DNA of 41,908 nt from Gemmatimonadales bacterium UBA2982 (GCA_002347035.1 DEAM01000029.1:1-41908), one strand, 5' to 3'; shown: positions 9,262 through 17,130, counted from the first letter of the stretch. Notes: generated from the letters alone by a model not told the origin. Program-made: numbers and translations.

Positions 9262-10023
9262 ATGCCCCTCAGTCATTGGGAGGGAGAATCAGTTTTAGGG
9301 TTACGAGACCAATGGTCGGTGCCTGCTCTCGAGGTTTACGAGCAACTTAGTTCCACTAATGACCGGGCCTTCGAACTTGCGCGGTCGGGAGCTAGTTCTT
9401 TCTCAGTAGTTGTTGCTGAAGAACAGACACATGGAAGGGGACGTAGGGGTGCTATTTGGCACTCTGCCCGTGGAGCAGGCCTCTGGATGTCCCTAGTACT
9501 TCCTGGGGGCCGAGTCCCACTGCACTTGCCGCTCATCATTGGAGTATCAGTGTCTGAGGCTATCGAAGAATCATGTAACGGTGTCGAGGTGGGCATCGAA
9601 TGGCCAAATGACCTAATGGTAGGTGGGAAGAAGCTTGGGGGGATCTTGTGTGAGACTGTTGCTGGACATGTTGTGGCAGGGATTGGTGTTAACACCCGTA
9701 ATCTCTCTGAAGGGTTGCCGGTTGAGATTGAAGCGCGCGCCACTTCACTTGAAACCCTAACATCCACGAGAGTTAGACATAGCCTTTTGGCTGGCTTCAT
9801 CACTCGTGCACTAAGACGGCGTATGTACCGGGCGCATGGTGAGATAGATGCGGAGTTGTCAAAAGCTCTCCGCTTGCGAGATACCTTGGTTGATCAACCC
9901 ATTGAGAGTGAAGAGCACGGAAGGGGAATCGCTCGCGGTATTGCATCGGATGGGAGTTTGATTATGCAGCAGGCGGATGGTTCGCGAATACGCGTAGTAG
10001 CGGGAAGCGTTAGATCGGTGTAG
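9262..10023 (+). CDS. birA: Biotin--[acetyl-CoA-carboxylase] ligase
   Basis: This enzyme activates biotin with ATP and attaches it to the carrier lysine of biotin-dependent carboxylases. Family motifs include STND (about residue 31), the biotinyl-AMP loop GRGRRGAIWHS, then GLWMSLVLP and IEWPNDLMVGGKKLGGIL. The N-terminal helix-turn-helix of E. coli-type BirA is absent, because the catalytic domain begins almost at once. This is therefore a group I ligase that should not act as a biotin-operon repressor. A small C-terminal SH3-like domain is visible (SEEHGRGIARGIASDGSLIM). It lies between uppP and coaX; birA-coaX adjacency is common in bacteria. Confidence 0.93.
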   Translation: MPLSHWEGESVLGLRDQWSVPALEVYEQLSSTNDRAFELARSGASSFSVVVAEEQTHGRGRRGAIWHSARGAGLWMSLVLPGGRVPLHLPLIIGVSVSEAIEESCNGVEVGIEWPNDLMVGGKKLGGILCETVAGHVVAGIGVNTRNLSEGLPVEIEARATSLETLTSTRVRHSLLAGFITRALRRRMYRAHGEIDAELSKALRLRDTLVDQPIESEEHGRGIARGIASDGSLIMQQADGSRIRVVAGSVRSV

Positions 10024-10063
10024 ACCTAGACGGTCAGATTTTTCGGAGACCTGGGAGGACGTT

Positions 10064-10837
10064 GTGCAACTTGTCGTAGATATAGGCAACACTGAGACGG
10101 CTGTAGGACTTGCGCGTTCGACGACAGAATTGGTTGCAGAGTGGCGAATCAGCTCAAGCGTCCGTCGAACGGCCGATGAACTGACAGTGCTCCTCCGCGC
10201 CTTACTTGAAGACGATTCAATCCAAAAGTCTGTGATAGAGCGAGGGGTCATTGGTTCAGTGGTCCCATCTCTCAACCACGTGTGGGCTGATACACTCGGA
10301 AGACTCACGAAAGGTCCCGTGTTCACCCTGGATCCTTCTTTAGATCTCGGCATTCACCTTGACGTCGATGAGCCTTTGACGGTTGGTGCCGATCGGATCG
10401 CAAATACGATAGCAGCTACACAGTTGTATCAACGTGATACGATCGCTGTCGATCTTGGGACGGCCACCACATTCGACTGTATCACTGCTCAAGGAGTCTT
10501 CAGCGGGGGGGTGATTTCACCGGGGGTATCCGCTGGGCTCGACTGGTTAGCCTCTCGCACTGCAAAACTCCCTCGTGTAGAACTCCAACCTCCGGAGACA
10601 GTGATAGGCCGGCGGACTGAAACTTGCATACAGAGTGGCGTATTTTATCAAATTGTTGAGGCTGTTGACGGTGTTGTTGGGCGAATCAAAGAGGAATGGG
10701 CTAAGCCTGATGCGTATGTGGTAGCGACAGGTGGTTTTGCCGATATCATAGGGCCCCATTTGGTGGCCATTGACGAAATCCAGCCCTATCTCACGCTTTA
10801 CGGTCTGGCTATGGCAGGTGAACGCATCTCTGGTTAG
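10064..10837 (+). CDS. coaX: Type III pantothenate kinase CoaX
   Basis: CoaX phosphorylates pantothenate in the first step of coenzyme A synthesis and belongs to the ASKHA fold. The motifs are all present: DIGNTETAVGL at the N-terminus (phosphate 1), VGADRIAN, DLGTATTFDCI, the region GGVISPGVSAGLDWLASRTAKLP, and TGGFA near the C-terminus. The product is 257 residues, a normal length. GTG 10064 is chosen because a GGGAGG ribosome site lies about 5 nt before it and DIGN sits just after the start, as in relatives. It is the last clearly recognised gene of the secD-to-coaX run. Confidence 0.95.
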   Translation: MQLVVDIGNTETAVGLARSTTELVAEWRISSSVRRTADELTVLLRALLEDDSIQKSVIERGVIGSVVPSLNHVWADTLGRLTKGPVFTLDPSLDLGIHLDVDEPLTVGADRIANTIAATQLYQRDTIAVDLGTATTFDCITAQGVFSGGVISPGVSAGLDWLASRTAKLPRVELQPPETVIGRRTETCIQSGVFYQIVEAVDGVVGRIKEEWAKPDAYVVATGGFADIIGPHLVAIDEIQPYLTLYGLAMAGERISG

Positions 10838-10916
10838 GGAAAGAACACCCTCGTGTGCGAGGTGCCAGCTGAGCTAAGTTAAACAAGACTTAGAACTTTC
10901 AGGCACTCTGGCTGTC

Positions 10917-11993
10917 ATGACGCTATCTCCTGTATTTCGATCTCAAGATGCAGTCCGTCTGTTAGCAGATCACGGCGTATGGTCGCGACTCGCTGGTGAT
11001 ATCAAGGCACAAGCAGAGGCTGTGCAGGTTTTATATAAAGACTTAGAAGGAATCCTTGGGCCAGATTTCCGGAGCGAGCCATCGCATACCCCGTCTGACT
11101 CTGAGGCAACTACAACAAAAGGGCTACATTTTCTTCAAGAGTATTTTTTCCTCATACTCTTCAGATCCATATTTCAGTCTGTCGGAGTTGATGGGGACCG
11201 GCTGCAGCTCTACACCGAACTAAACTTTTGTATCAAAGGCACTATCACCGCTGCAGATAACATCTTCGATGACCAGGCGAAGACTTTATTGCCGCTCGCC
11301 GAAAACTCTGGATCACGGTTCATTTCAATCCTGCAACTGATTGCATTTGAACGGCTACTCCGCAAAGTGTTGGACAGAGGCGAGGCACAGGGAATAGTGA
11401 GGGCTGAGCAGCGGAACGCAATCCAGTTGGGGTTGTTGGATCGCATGGCAGCTATCGGAATGCTCGAAGGCTCAGAAGAAGGTGGAGTCCAGGAGATTCC
11501 GGCGCCGGATGAAATGCTGGAATCAGTCCACCGTGTCAGAGGCGGCGCGCTATTCGCTTTGGCGTTTGTCGCCCCATCCATTTTGGAAGGCGACGAAGTA
11601 TCGCTAGCTCTTCATGCTGCCGAAATAGCGGTTGCTCAGCTTGGTACCGCTTTCCAGATCGTGGATGACTTAACCGACTTTGAGTTTGATGTAACTCGAC
11701 GAAGCCACAACCTTCTAGTTTCCCAAGTACATCATGTGGGGTCAGATGAGGAGCGAGCTCGTTTAAGGCAATACTGGGAAGGGGAAACTATCGAAGAGAC
11801 TGTGGTCGGCTCGCTGTTCAGGGAATCTGCACAAGCGGTTTTAGAGCGAGCCTATAGTGAAGCCCAAGCATCTTTTGTGGGCTTGGCTGATCTTGGGTTT
11901 TGGTTCAACCCTCAACTTTCAGACCAGGTCGTACAGGCTATCGTAGGACTTGACGGTGTAGCCCGGATTGAAGACTTAGTCGCTGTGAAGTAA
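10917..11993 (+). CDS. Divergent class I isoprenoid-diphosphate-synthase-like protein
   Basis: A 358-residue, mostly helical protein with two aspartate clusters spaced like those of trans-prenyltransferases. The first is AADNIFDDQ (about residues 114-122) where FPP/GGPP synthases have DDxxD. The second is a good DDxxD in FQIVDDLTDFEFD (about 248-260). The GGKRxRP substrate motif of normal synthases is absent, and the first cluster is DNxxD-like rather than DDxxD. The fold is therefore likely, but chain-building activity is not assured. It could be a specialised prenyl synthase, a terpene-cyclase-like enzyme or a regulatory subunit. A canonical IspA-type synthase occurs later at 26203-27117. 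The gene starts 79 nt after coaX and precedes the groESL promoter. Confidence 0.6.
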   Translation: MTLSPVFRSQDAVRLLADHGVWSRLAGDIKAQAEAVQVLYKDLEGILGPDFRSEPSHTPSDSEATTTKGLHFLQEYFFLILFRSIFQSVGVDGDRLQLYTELNFCIKGTITAADNIFDDQAKTLLPLAENSGSRFISILQLIAFERLLRKVLDRGEAQGIVRAEQRNAIQLGLLDRMAAIGMLEGSEEGGVQEIPAPDEMLESVHRVRGGALFALAFVAPSILEGDEVSLALHAAEIAVAQLGTAFQIVDDLTDFEFDVTRRSHNLLVSQVHHVGSDEERARLRQYWEGETIEETVVGSLFRESAQAVLERAYSEAQASFVGLADLGFWFNPQLSDQVVQAIVGLDGVARIEDLVAVK

Positions 11994-12010
11994 ATAAGAG
12001 GGATACGTGT

Positions 12011-12031
12011 GGATCGAGCCTTGCTTGATCC
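12011..12031 (+). terminator. Hairpin after the isoprenoid-synthase-like gene, possible terminator
   Basis: GGATCGAGC pairs with GCTTGATCC over 9 bp (one G-U pair) around a CTT loop, 18 nt after the preceding stop codon. There is no run of T after it, so it may be a transcript-end stabiliser or a non-canonical terminator separating the gene from the groESL promoter. Confidence 0.35.
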
Positions 12032-12077
12032 TGACAGGAGAAGTGCGAAAGCCTTGCGATAAAACGTGTTCCGCCGC

Positions 12078-12107
12078 TTGACAGGTCCTTTCGCTTTGCG
12101 ACATTAC
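12078..12107 (+). promoter_or_regulatory. groESL housekeeping-type promoter
   Basis: A perfect -35 hexamer TTGACA (12078-12083) is followed after 18 nt by a weak -10 CATTAC (12102-12107). Initiation would fall at about 12113-12116, at the left edge of the CIRCE operator. That is the arrangement expected for HrcA repression. The -35 is clear; the exact -10 is less certain. Confidence 0.6.
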
Positions 12108-12114
12108 TTGTCCC

Positions 12115-12141
12115 TTAGCACTCGTTACAGCTGAGTGCTAA
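12115..12141 (+). promoter_or_regulatory. CIRCE element (HrcA operator)
   Basis: A perfect inverted repeat TTAGCACTC-N9-GAGTGCTAA, identical to the consensus CIRCE operator, lies 50 nt before the groES start and just after the promoter. HrcA bound here would repress groES-groEL, with relief on heat shock when GroEL is titrated. hrcA itself is not in the window. Confidence 0.97.
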
Positions 12142-12191
12142 AGCCACAATCCAGCTTTCACACATGGCCCAAGCACGTAAGAGGAGGCCTG

Positions 12192-12488
12192 ATGGCTAAT
12201 CTAGAAGTGAAGCCGTTGGCAGACCGCGTCGTGGTCCAGCCCCTGGACGAGTCCGAGCAGATGCGAGGCGGGCTCTATATCCCTGATACTGCGAAAGAGA
12301 AGCCTTCTCAAGGTGAAATTGTCGCAGTGGGACCAGGCAAGATCTCAGATGAGGGTGCCCGTTTGGAGATGGACGTCAGCGTGGGTGACAAGGTCCTATA
12401 CGGAAAGTATAGCGGCACGGATGTCACCCTCGACGGCGAGGAATATTTGATCCTGCGGGAGTCAGATATTCTCGCGATCGTCCCGTAA
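12192..12488 (+). CDS. groES: Co-chaperonin GroES
   Basis: GroES is the heptameric lid of the GroEL chaperonin in the cytoplasm. The product is 98 residues. LKVxPLxDRV-type N-terminal strands (VKPLADRVVVQPL), the mobile loop (about 15-32, EQMRGGLYIPDTAKEKPS), EIVAVGPG and the C-terminal YLILRESDILAIV are all typical. ATG 12192 is chosen over the longer frame from 12135 because GAGGAGG lies 4-10 nt upstream and because the longer frame would start inside the CIRCE element. groEL follows after 39 nt. Confidence 0.97.
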   Translation: MANLEVKPLADRVVVQPLDESEQMRGGLYIPDTAKEKPSQGEIVAVGPGKISDEGARLEMDVSVGDKVLYGKYSGTDVTLDGEEYLILRESDILAIVP

Positions 12489-12527
12489 GCTCTAAAGCAA
12501 TCGACGAATTAAGGAGATATACGAATC

Positions 12528-14162
12528 ATGTCAGCAAAAGATCTCGTATTTGACGTCGAGGCGCGTTCGCGCCTCAAGAGTGGCGTTGACAGACTGGCTC
12601 AAGCGGTGAAGGTCACGCTCGGGCCAAAGGGCCGTAATGTGGTCCTCGACAGAAAATTCGGTTCCCCAACGGTTACCAAGGATGGAGTATCGGTGGCCAA
12701 GGAAGTCGAATTAGAAGACGCGGTTGAGAATATGGGCGCACAGATGGTGAAGGAAGTTGCAACCAAAACATCTGACGTGGCTGGTGATGGTACGACCACA
12801 GCTACTGTTCTAGCTCAGGCAATTTTTGGTGAAGGCCTCAAAAACGTGACCGCTGGTACCAACCCTATGGGAATCCGCCGCGGTATTGATAAGGCGGTTG
12901 ACTCGGTTGTCGGTGCTTTGGCAGGTATGTCAACCGACACAAAGGGGAAGGAAGAAATTTCCCAAATCGGCGCGATTAGTGCAAATAATAACGCTGAAAT
13001 TGGTGAGTTAATTGCAGATGCAATGGAGAAGGTCGGAAAAGATGGCGTTATCACTGTTGAAGAGGCACGTGGTTTAGAGACCACGCTGGATACGGTGGAC
13101 GGAATGCAGTTCGACCGTGGCTACCTGTCTCCATATTTTGTTACTGATCCAGAGCGGATGGAGGCCATCCTCGAGGATCCCATGATCCTCATCCACGACA
13201 AGAAGATCAGCTCAATGAAGGATCTCCTGCCGGTACTGGAGAAGGTTGCCCAAATGGGTAAGCCCTTGCTCATTGTTGCCGAGGACGTGGAGGGTGAAGC
13301 TCTTGCCACGCTGGTCGTGAATAAGCTTCGCGGCACGCTGAAGGTTGCTGCTGTGAAAGCACCTGGTTTCGGTGATCGGCGTAAGGCGATGCTGCAGGAT
13401 ATCGCTGTTCTTACCGGCGGACAGGTTATTTCTGAAGAAGTGGGCTTTAAGCTAGAGAATACTGTTGCCAGTGATCTTGGAAGTGCTAAACGCGTCGTGA
13501 TTGACAAGGACGACACAACGATCATCGACGGGGCGGGCGACACGGATAAGCTTAAAGGGCGGATTGAAGAAATCCGTGTAGCTATTGATAAGAGCACGTC
13601 CGACTACGACCGCGAGAAGCTTCAAGAGAGGCTAGCCAAACTGGCTGGCGGGGTTGCAGTCATCAATGTAGGTGCAGCGACTGAGACTGAAATGAAGGAA
13701 AAGAAGGCTTTAGTCGAGGACGCACTACATGCAACGAGAGCTGCTGTGGAAGAGGGCATCGTTCCTGGTGGAGGCGTCGCGCTTTTACGAGCGCAATCCG
13801 GACTCGATACCCTAAGCCTTGAGCATGAAGATGAGCAGATAGGCGTTCAGATTCTCAATAGGGCTCTCGAGCACCCCATTCGCCAGATCGCAGAAAATGC
13901 CGGTGCCGAAGGCAGTATTGTAGTTGATAAGGTGCGCGCTGGTGATGGAGGGTTCGGGTACAATGCGCAGTCAGACGAATATGAAGACCTAGTGAAGGTG
14001 GGCGTCATTGACCCGACTAAGGTCGTGCGCACTGCACTTCAGAATGCCGCGTCAATTGCGGGGCTTCTGCTCACCACAGAGGCTGTGGTTGTCGAGATTC
14101 CCGTGGATGAGCCACCACCACCTATGCCAGGTGGTGGTGGTGGTATGGGAGGGATGTACTGA
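12528..14162 (+). CDS. groEL: Chaperonin GroEL
   Basis: The 60-kDa chaperonin subunit that folds proteins in a double-ring chamber with GroES and ATP. The 544 residues cover the full family. There is an N-terminal equatorial domain with VTLGPKGRNVVLDRKFGSP and the ATP motif DVAGDGTTTATVLA (about 86-99). The apical domain and the signature AAVEEGIVPGGGVALL (about 404-419) follow, and the C-terminal tail is Gly/Met-rich (MPGGGGGMGGMY). An AAGGAGATATA ribosome site precedes the ATG. This is the second gene of the CIRCE-controlled operon, closed by a strong terminator 26 nt downstream. Confidence 0.98.
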   Translation: MSAKDLVFDVEARSRLKSGVDRLAQAVKVTLGPKGRNVVLDRKFGSPTVTKDGVSVAKEVELEDAVENMGAQMVKEVATKTSDVAGDGTTTATVLAQAIFGEGLKNVTAGTNPMGIRRGIDKAVDSVVGALAGMSTDTKGKEEISQIGAISANNNAEIGELIADAMEKVGKDGVITVEEARGLETTLDTVDGMQFDRGYLSPYFVTDPERMEAILEDPMILIHDKKISSMKDLLPVLEKVAQMGKPLLIVAEDVEGEALATLVVNKLRGTLKVAAVKAPGFGDRRKAMLQDIAVLTGGQVISEEVGFKLENTVASDLGSAKRVVIDKDDTTIIDGAGDTDKLKGRIEEIRVAIDKSTSDYDREKLQERLAKLAGGVAVINVGAATETEMKEKKALVEDALHATRAAVEEGIVPGGGVALLRAQSGLDTLSLEHEDEQIGVQILNRALEHPIRQIAENAGAEGSIVVDKVRAGDGGFGYNAQSDEYEDLVKVGVIDPTKVVRTALQNAASIAGLLLTTEAVVVEIPVDEPPPPMPGGGGGMGGMY

Positions 14163-14187
14163 TCCACGAAGTAGCAACCGTACTAGA

Positions 14188-14226
14188 GGGCCCGACTGCC
14201 ATCGGCGGTCGGGCCCTGTGTTTTTT
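14188..14226 (+). terminator. Intrinsic terminator of groESL
   Basis: GGGCCCGACTGCC pairs with GGCGGTCGGGCCC (13 bp, one wobble pair) around an ATC loop and is followed by TGTG and a run of six T. This is a textbook Rho-independent terminator for the chaperonin operon. Confidence 0.92.
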
Positions 14227-14244
14227 GGATGAGCCTGATGTCGA

Positions 14245-14272
14245 TTGGCAGAGAACTATGTAGAGTTAGGAT
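14245..14272 (+). promoter_or_regulatory. Candidate promoter for thrS
   Basis: TTGGCA (14245-14250) and TAGGAT (14267-14272) are spaced by 16 nt, matching the -35 and -10 consensus at 5/6 and 4/6 positions. They lie 62 nt before the thrS start and just after the groESL terminator, so a new promoter is needed here. No T-box-like leader was recognised. Confidence 0.4.
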
Positions 14273-14333
14273 GTGACAAGAGGGTGTCTATTTTAGATGG
14301 TCCGTTTGAATGCGTATGTGAAGGCGATTGCCT

Positions 14334-16277
14334 ATGTCATCGATGTCTAGTGAAAATCTCCAGATAACCCTGCCTAATGGAGATGTGCTTCAGATGGAGC
14401 CCGGATCCACGGCTGGAGACGTTGCGGTGGCAATAGGGCCCGGTCTCGCTAAGGCTGCAATAGCGGCTGTAATCGATGGGGCTACCGTGAGCCTAGGGGA
14501 ACCGATTAGAACGGACGCTGCAATCCGAGTAATAACTGCCAAGGATCCCGAAGCACTTCCAGTCTTACGGCATTCTGCAGCCCATGTACTTGCTACAGCA
14601 GTGCGAGAAATCCAGCCGGGGGCTGCTATAGGATTTGGTCCGGCGATTGATAACGGCTTCTACTATGACTTCGATGTTGAAGTGCCTTTCACTCCCGAAG
14701 ATCTCGAGGTTTTTGAGACCAAAATGAGTGAGATTGTAGCTGAAGATCAGATGTTTAAGCGGCGCCGGGTTAATAAGGAAGAAGCGCGGCAGCTATTCAG
14801 TGACGATCCTTTGAAGCTCGAACGACTCGAAGAATTTCGTGACGATGAGGTAATCACTGTCTATGAGAACGGCCCCTTTCTCGATCTCTGTAAGGGTCCC
14901 CATGTGCCAAGTACAGGACATTTGAGACACGTCAAACTTCTTTCGGCTGCCGGCGCTTATTGGAGGGGTGATGAAAACCGTCAGATGCTACAGAGGATCT
15001 ACGGAACGGCATTTCAGAAGAAGGAGGAAATGGAGGAATATCTGCTCCGATTGGAAGAGGCCAAGAAACGTGACCACCGGCTTCTTGCAAAGGAACTCGA
15101 CCTTTATTCAATCAAGGAAGAAGTGGGACAGGGACTAGTTCTCTGGCACCCAAAGGGAGCGATTGTCCGACATACCATCGAGGAGTATCTGAAGGCGACC
15201 CTGCTGGCTCACGATTATGAGCTAGTCTACACCCCACAGATTGCGAATGAAGAGCTTTATGAGATTTCCGGTCACTTAGAGGTTTTTGAAGACAATATGT
15301 TTCCAGCCATGGATGATGATGGATCTAGGTTTCGCTTGAAGCCTATGAACTGCCCGCATCATTTCATGATTTATAGTACACAGACACGTTCTTATCGGGA
15401 TCTTCCCTTGCGTTTTGCTGAATTAGGGACCTGCTACCGATATGAGCGTTCGGGTACCCTCCATGGAATGTTGAGGGTGCGCTGCTTTACTCAGGATGAT
15501 GCACATATTTTCGTACGCCCAGACCAGATTGGTGAAGAATATGATCGACTTCTCGATCTCACGGATGAGCTACTTAAGGTCTTCGGATACGAGTACCACA
15601 TAGCGCTCTCGACTCGGCCAGATAAAGCTATCGGGGATCCGACTGTTTACGATGGTGCCACAGATACCCTGCGGAGGGTCCTAGAGGCACGCGGTATGGA
15701 CTATGTAGTTGACGAAGGGGGTGGGGCATTTTATGGACCAAAGATTGATGTCAACGTTGTCGACGCCATCGGTCGAGAATGGCAGGGAGGAACTTTCCAG
15801 CTTGACTTCCTCATGCCTGAGCGGTTTGGGCTTGAGTATATTGGATCGGACAATCAACCTCATAAAGCTGTTGTCATCCACCGCACACTCCTCGGGTCGA
15901 TGGAGCGTTTCGTTGGCGGATTGATTGAGCATTACAGGGGTGCATTCCCGACTTGGCTTGCGCCGGAGCAGGTGAGACTTCTTCCTGTTAGCAAACAATG
16001 GGTGGAGAGCACTCAAAGCCTAGCAGACGAACTCCTGATGGCCGGCATTCGGGTTAAGGTGGCGTCTCGTGATACATTGGGTTATCGGATTCGGGAATCT
16101 GAAACGATGAAAATCCCCTTCATGGGTGTTGTGGGTGAGCGAGAGGCCAGTGATGACACGGTGGCTGTTAGAAAGCGAGGGGCAGGAAAGAAACAAGACG
16201 TTATGGGCCGATCAGATTTCATATCTATGATCTTGAGAGATATAGAAACCAAGAGCATTAGCTCTCCAGCAATTTGA
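14334..16277 (+). CDS. thrS: Threonine--tRNA ligase
   Basis: Class II synthetase that charges tRNA-Thr. The order of domains is standard. First comes an N-terminal TGS domain (ITLPNGDVLQMEPGSTAGDVA). Next is the editing domain with HSAAH (about residue 81) and DLCKGPHVPSTG. The catalytic core follows with PMNCPHHFMIY, the motif 2 region YERSGTLHGMLRVRCFTQDD, GGAFYGPKIDV and motif 3 VVIHRTLLGSMERF. Last is the anticodon-binding domain. Total length is about 647 residues, normal. ATG 14334 is preferred (GAAGG 9 nt upstream); TTG 14328 and ATG 14343 are possible alternatives. It heads the translation-gene block; infC follows after a 290-nt leader region. Confidence 0.96.
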   Translation: MSSMSSENLQITLPNGDVLQMEPGSTAGDVAVAIGPGLAKAAIAAVIDGATVSLGEPIRTDAAIRVITAKDPEALPVLRHSAAHVLATAVREIQPGAAIGFGPAIDNGFYYDFDVEVPFTPEDLEVFETKMSEIVAEDQMFKRRRVNKEEARQLFSDDPLKLERLEEFRDDEVITVYENGPFLDLCKGPHVPSTGHLRHVKLLSAAGAYWRGDENRQMLQRIYGTAFQKKEEMEEYLLRLEEAKKRDHRLLAKELDLYSIKEEVGQGLVLWHPKGAIVRHTIEEYLKATLLAHDYELVYTPQIANEELYEISGHLEVFEDNMFPAMDDDGSRFRLKPMNCPHHFMIYSTQTRSYRDLPLRFAELGTCYRYERSGTLHGMLRVRCFTQDDAHIFVRPDQIGEEYDRLLDLTDELLKVFGYEYHIALSTRPDKAIGDPTVYDGATDTLRRVLEARGMDYVVDEGGGAFYGPKIDVNVVDAIGREWQGGTFQLDFLMPERFGLEYIGSDNQPHKAVVIHRTLLGSMERFVGGLIEHYRGAFPTWLAPEQVRLLPVSKQWVESTQSLADELLMAGIRVKVASRDTLGYRIRESETMKIPFMGVVGEREASDDTVAVRKRGAGKKQDVMGRSDFISMILRDIETKSISSPAI

Positions 16278-16386
16278 GCGGAGTAGATTGCCGATGATGG
16301 ATCAATGACCGTTGACCGCTTAGCATCGTTCCGACAGATTCACCCCGCATTACAAAAATAGTTTACAGAATGGAAGTGGACTGCTC

Positions 16387-16510
16387 AGCCGGTGGTCCCA
16401 CCTTCAGGGCTCAAAAGAGTCGACATGGGGGTCGCGAAGGTTCCTGGCAGGACGGAACAACCTGCCTGACTTTCAGTAGCGGCCCGAGATGACTACTCCT
16501 CGGGCTTTTT
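16387..16510 (+). promoter_or_regulatory. infC leader with hairpins and attenuator, candidate L20-type leader
   Basis: The 290 nt between thrS and infC has three hairpins. First, AGCC-GGTGG with CCACC and GGCT (16387-16411). Second, GGCAGG with CCTGCC (16446-16466). Third, an intrinsic terminator (16482-16510). In addition GGGTCGC (16429-16435) can pair with GCGGCCC (16479-16485, one G-U pair), which would consume the 5' arm of the terminator and enclose the second hairpin. That is a mutually exclusive antiterminator. Because infC-rpmI-rplT operons are commonly autoregulated by L20 through leader RNA, L20 attenuation is the likely function. The pairings are visible; the ligand is inferred. 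Confidence 0.5.
16482..16510 (+). terminator. Intrinsic terminator/attenuator upstream of infC
   Basis: GCCCGAG (16482-16488) pairs with CTCGGGC (16499-16505), with a 10-nt loop and five T directly after the stem. It lies 57 nt before the infC start codon. It can end thrS transcripts or act as a regulated attenuator for infC-rpmI-rplT. Confidence 0.75.
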
Positions 16511-16567
16511 CTGTGAAATAGGGCCCTGGCGCCCGCCACACATACCTAAGAAGGAGGTAGAGAGGAA

Positions 16568-17086
16568 ATCAGCGAAAGACGAGCCCGCGTTAATGAGCAG
16601 ATCAGGATCAGCCCGGTACGGCTCATCCAAGACGATGGTGAACAAATTGGAATCGTTTCCATCGACGAAGCCCGCGAACGTGCTACAGACCGTGGGATGG
16701 ATCTCGTAGAGGTGGCTGCGGACGCCCGCCCGCCCGTCGTCAAGATGATGGATTACGGGAAGTACAGGTATGAAGCTGCTAGAGCAGCCCGTGAAGCACG
16801 TAAGAAACAACACACCATCAAAGTTAAAGAGGTCAAGTTCAGGCCGGGTATTGAAGAACATGACTACGAGTTCAAGGTTGGCCATGCTCGGCGGTTTCTG
16901 GATGAGGGCAATAAGGTCAAGCTGACCATGATGTTTCGAGGTCGCCAGGTGACTCACCCTGAGATTGGTCTTGAGGTGTTGGCTCGGGTTACTGAGGATT
17001 TGGTGGACGTTGGGAAGGTAGAATCGCAACCAAACATGGAGGGGCGGATCATGTCGATGGTAGTTGCCCCACTAAAAATCAGGTAA
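16568..17086 (+). CDS. infC: Translation initiation factor IF-3 with AUC start codon
   Basis: IF-3 binds the 30S subunit, checks start-codon pairing and prevents premature 50S joining. The frame carries the complete N-terminal domain: RARVNEQIRISPVRLIQDDG, then GIVSIDEARERA, DLVEVAADARPPVVKMMDYGKYRYE. The linker and the C-terminal domain follow (KVKEVKFRPGIEEHDYEFK, GNKVKLTMMFRGRQ, MSMVVAPL). No ATG, GTG or TTG exists in frame before residue M44 (16697), which would remove the N domain. ATC 16568 lies 9 nt after a perfect AAGGAGGT, so it is the likely start, giving 172 residues. Rare start codons (AUU in E. coli) are a known autoregulatory feature of infC. Confidence 0.9.
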   Translation: MSERRARVNEQIRISPVRLIQDDGEQIGIVSIDEARERATDRGMDLVEVAADARPPVVKMMDYGKYRYEAARAAREARKKQHTIKVKEVKFRPGIEEHDYEFKVGHARRFLDEGNKVKLTMMFRGRQVTHPEIGLEVLARVTEDLVDVGKVESQPNMEGRIMSMVVAPLKIR

Positions 17087-17089
17087 CAA

Positions 17090-17116
17090 TGATCCAGGTG
17101 GATTTCCTCAGGATCA
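17090..17116 (+). promoter_or_regulatory. Hairpin between infC and rpmI, possible L20/L35 operator
   Basis: TGATCC and GGATCA pair across 15 nt, with AGG and CCT adding inner pairs, 3 nt after the infC stop and 14 nt before the rpmI start. A structure in this gap could control rpmI translation as the L20 operator does in E. coli. The stem is short, so this is tentative. Confidence 0.3.
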
Positions 17117-17130
17117 ATGGAGATCGATAG

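Noticed and set aside
9859..10353. 164-residue antisense frame across birA and coaX
   Set aside because: Covers two well-supported genes and shows no domain or ribosome site.
12135..12191. Extended groES start at 12135
   Set aside because: It begins inside the CIRCE operator and lacks a ribosome site; ATG 12192 has GAGGAGG and the family N-terminus.
14227..14333. T-box leader for thrS
   Set aside because: No T-box consensus, specifier stem or terminator/antiterminator pair is visible in the short leader.
16697..17086. Short infC starting at ATG 16697
   Set aside because: This start would delete the conserved IF-3 N-terminal domain, which is present in frame upstream behind a perfect ribosome site.
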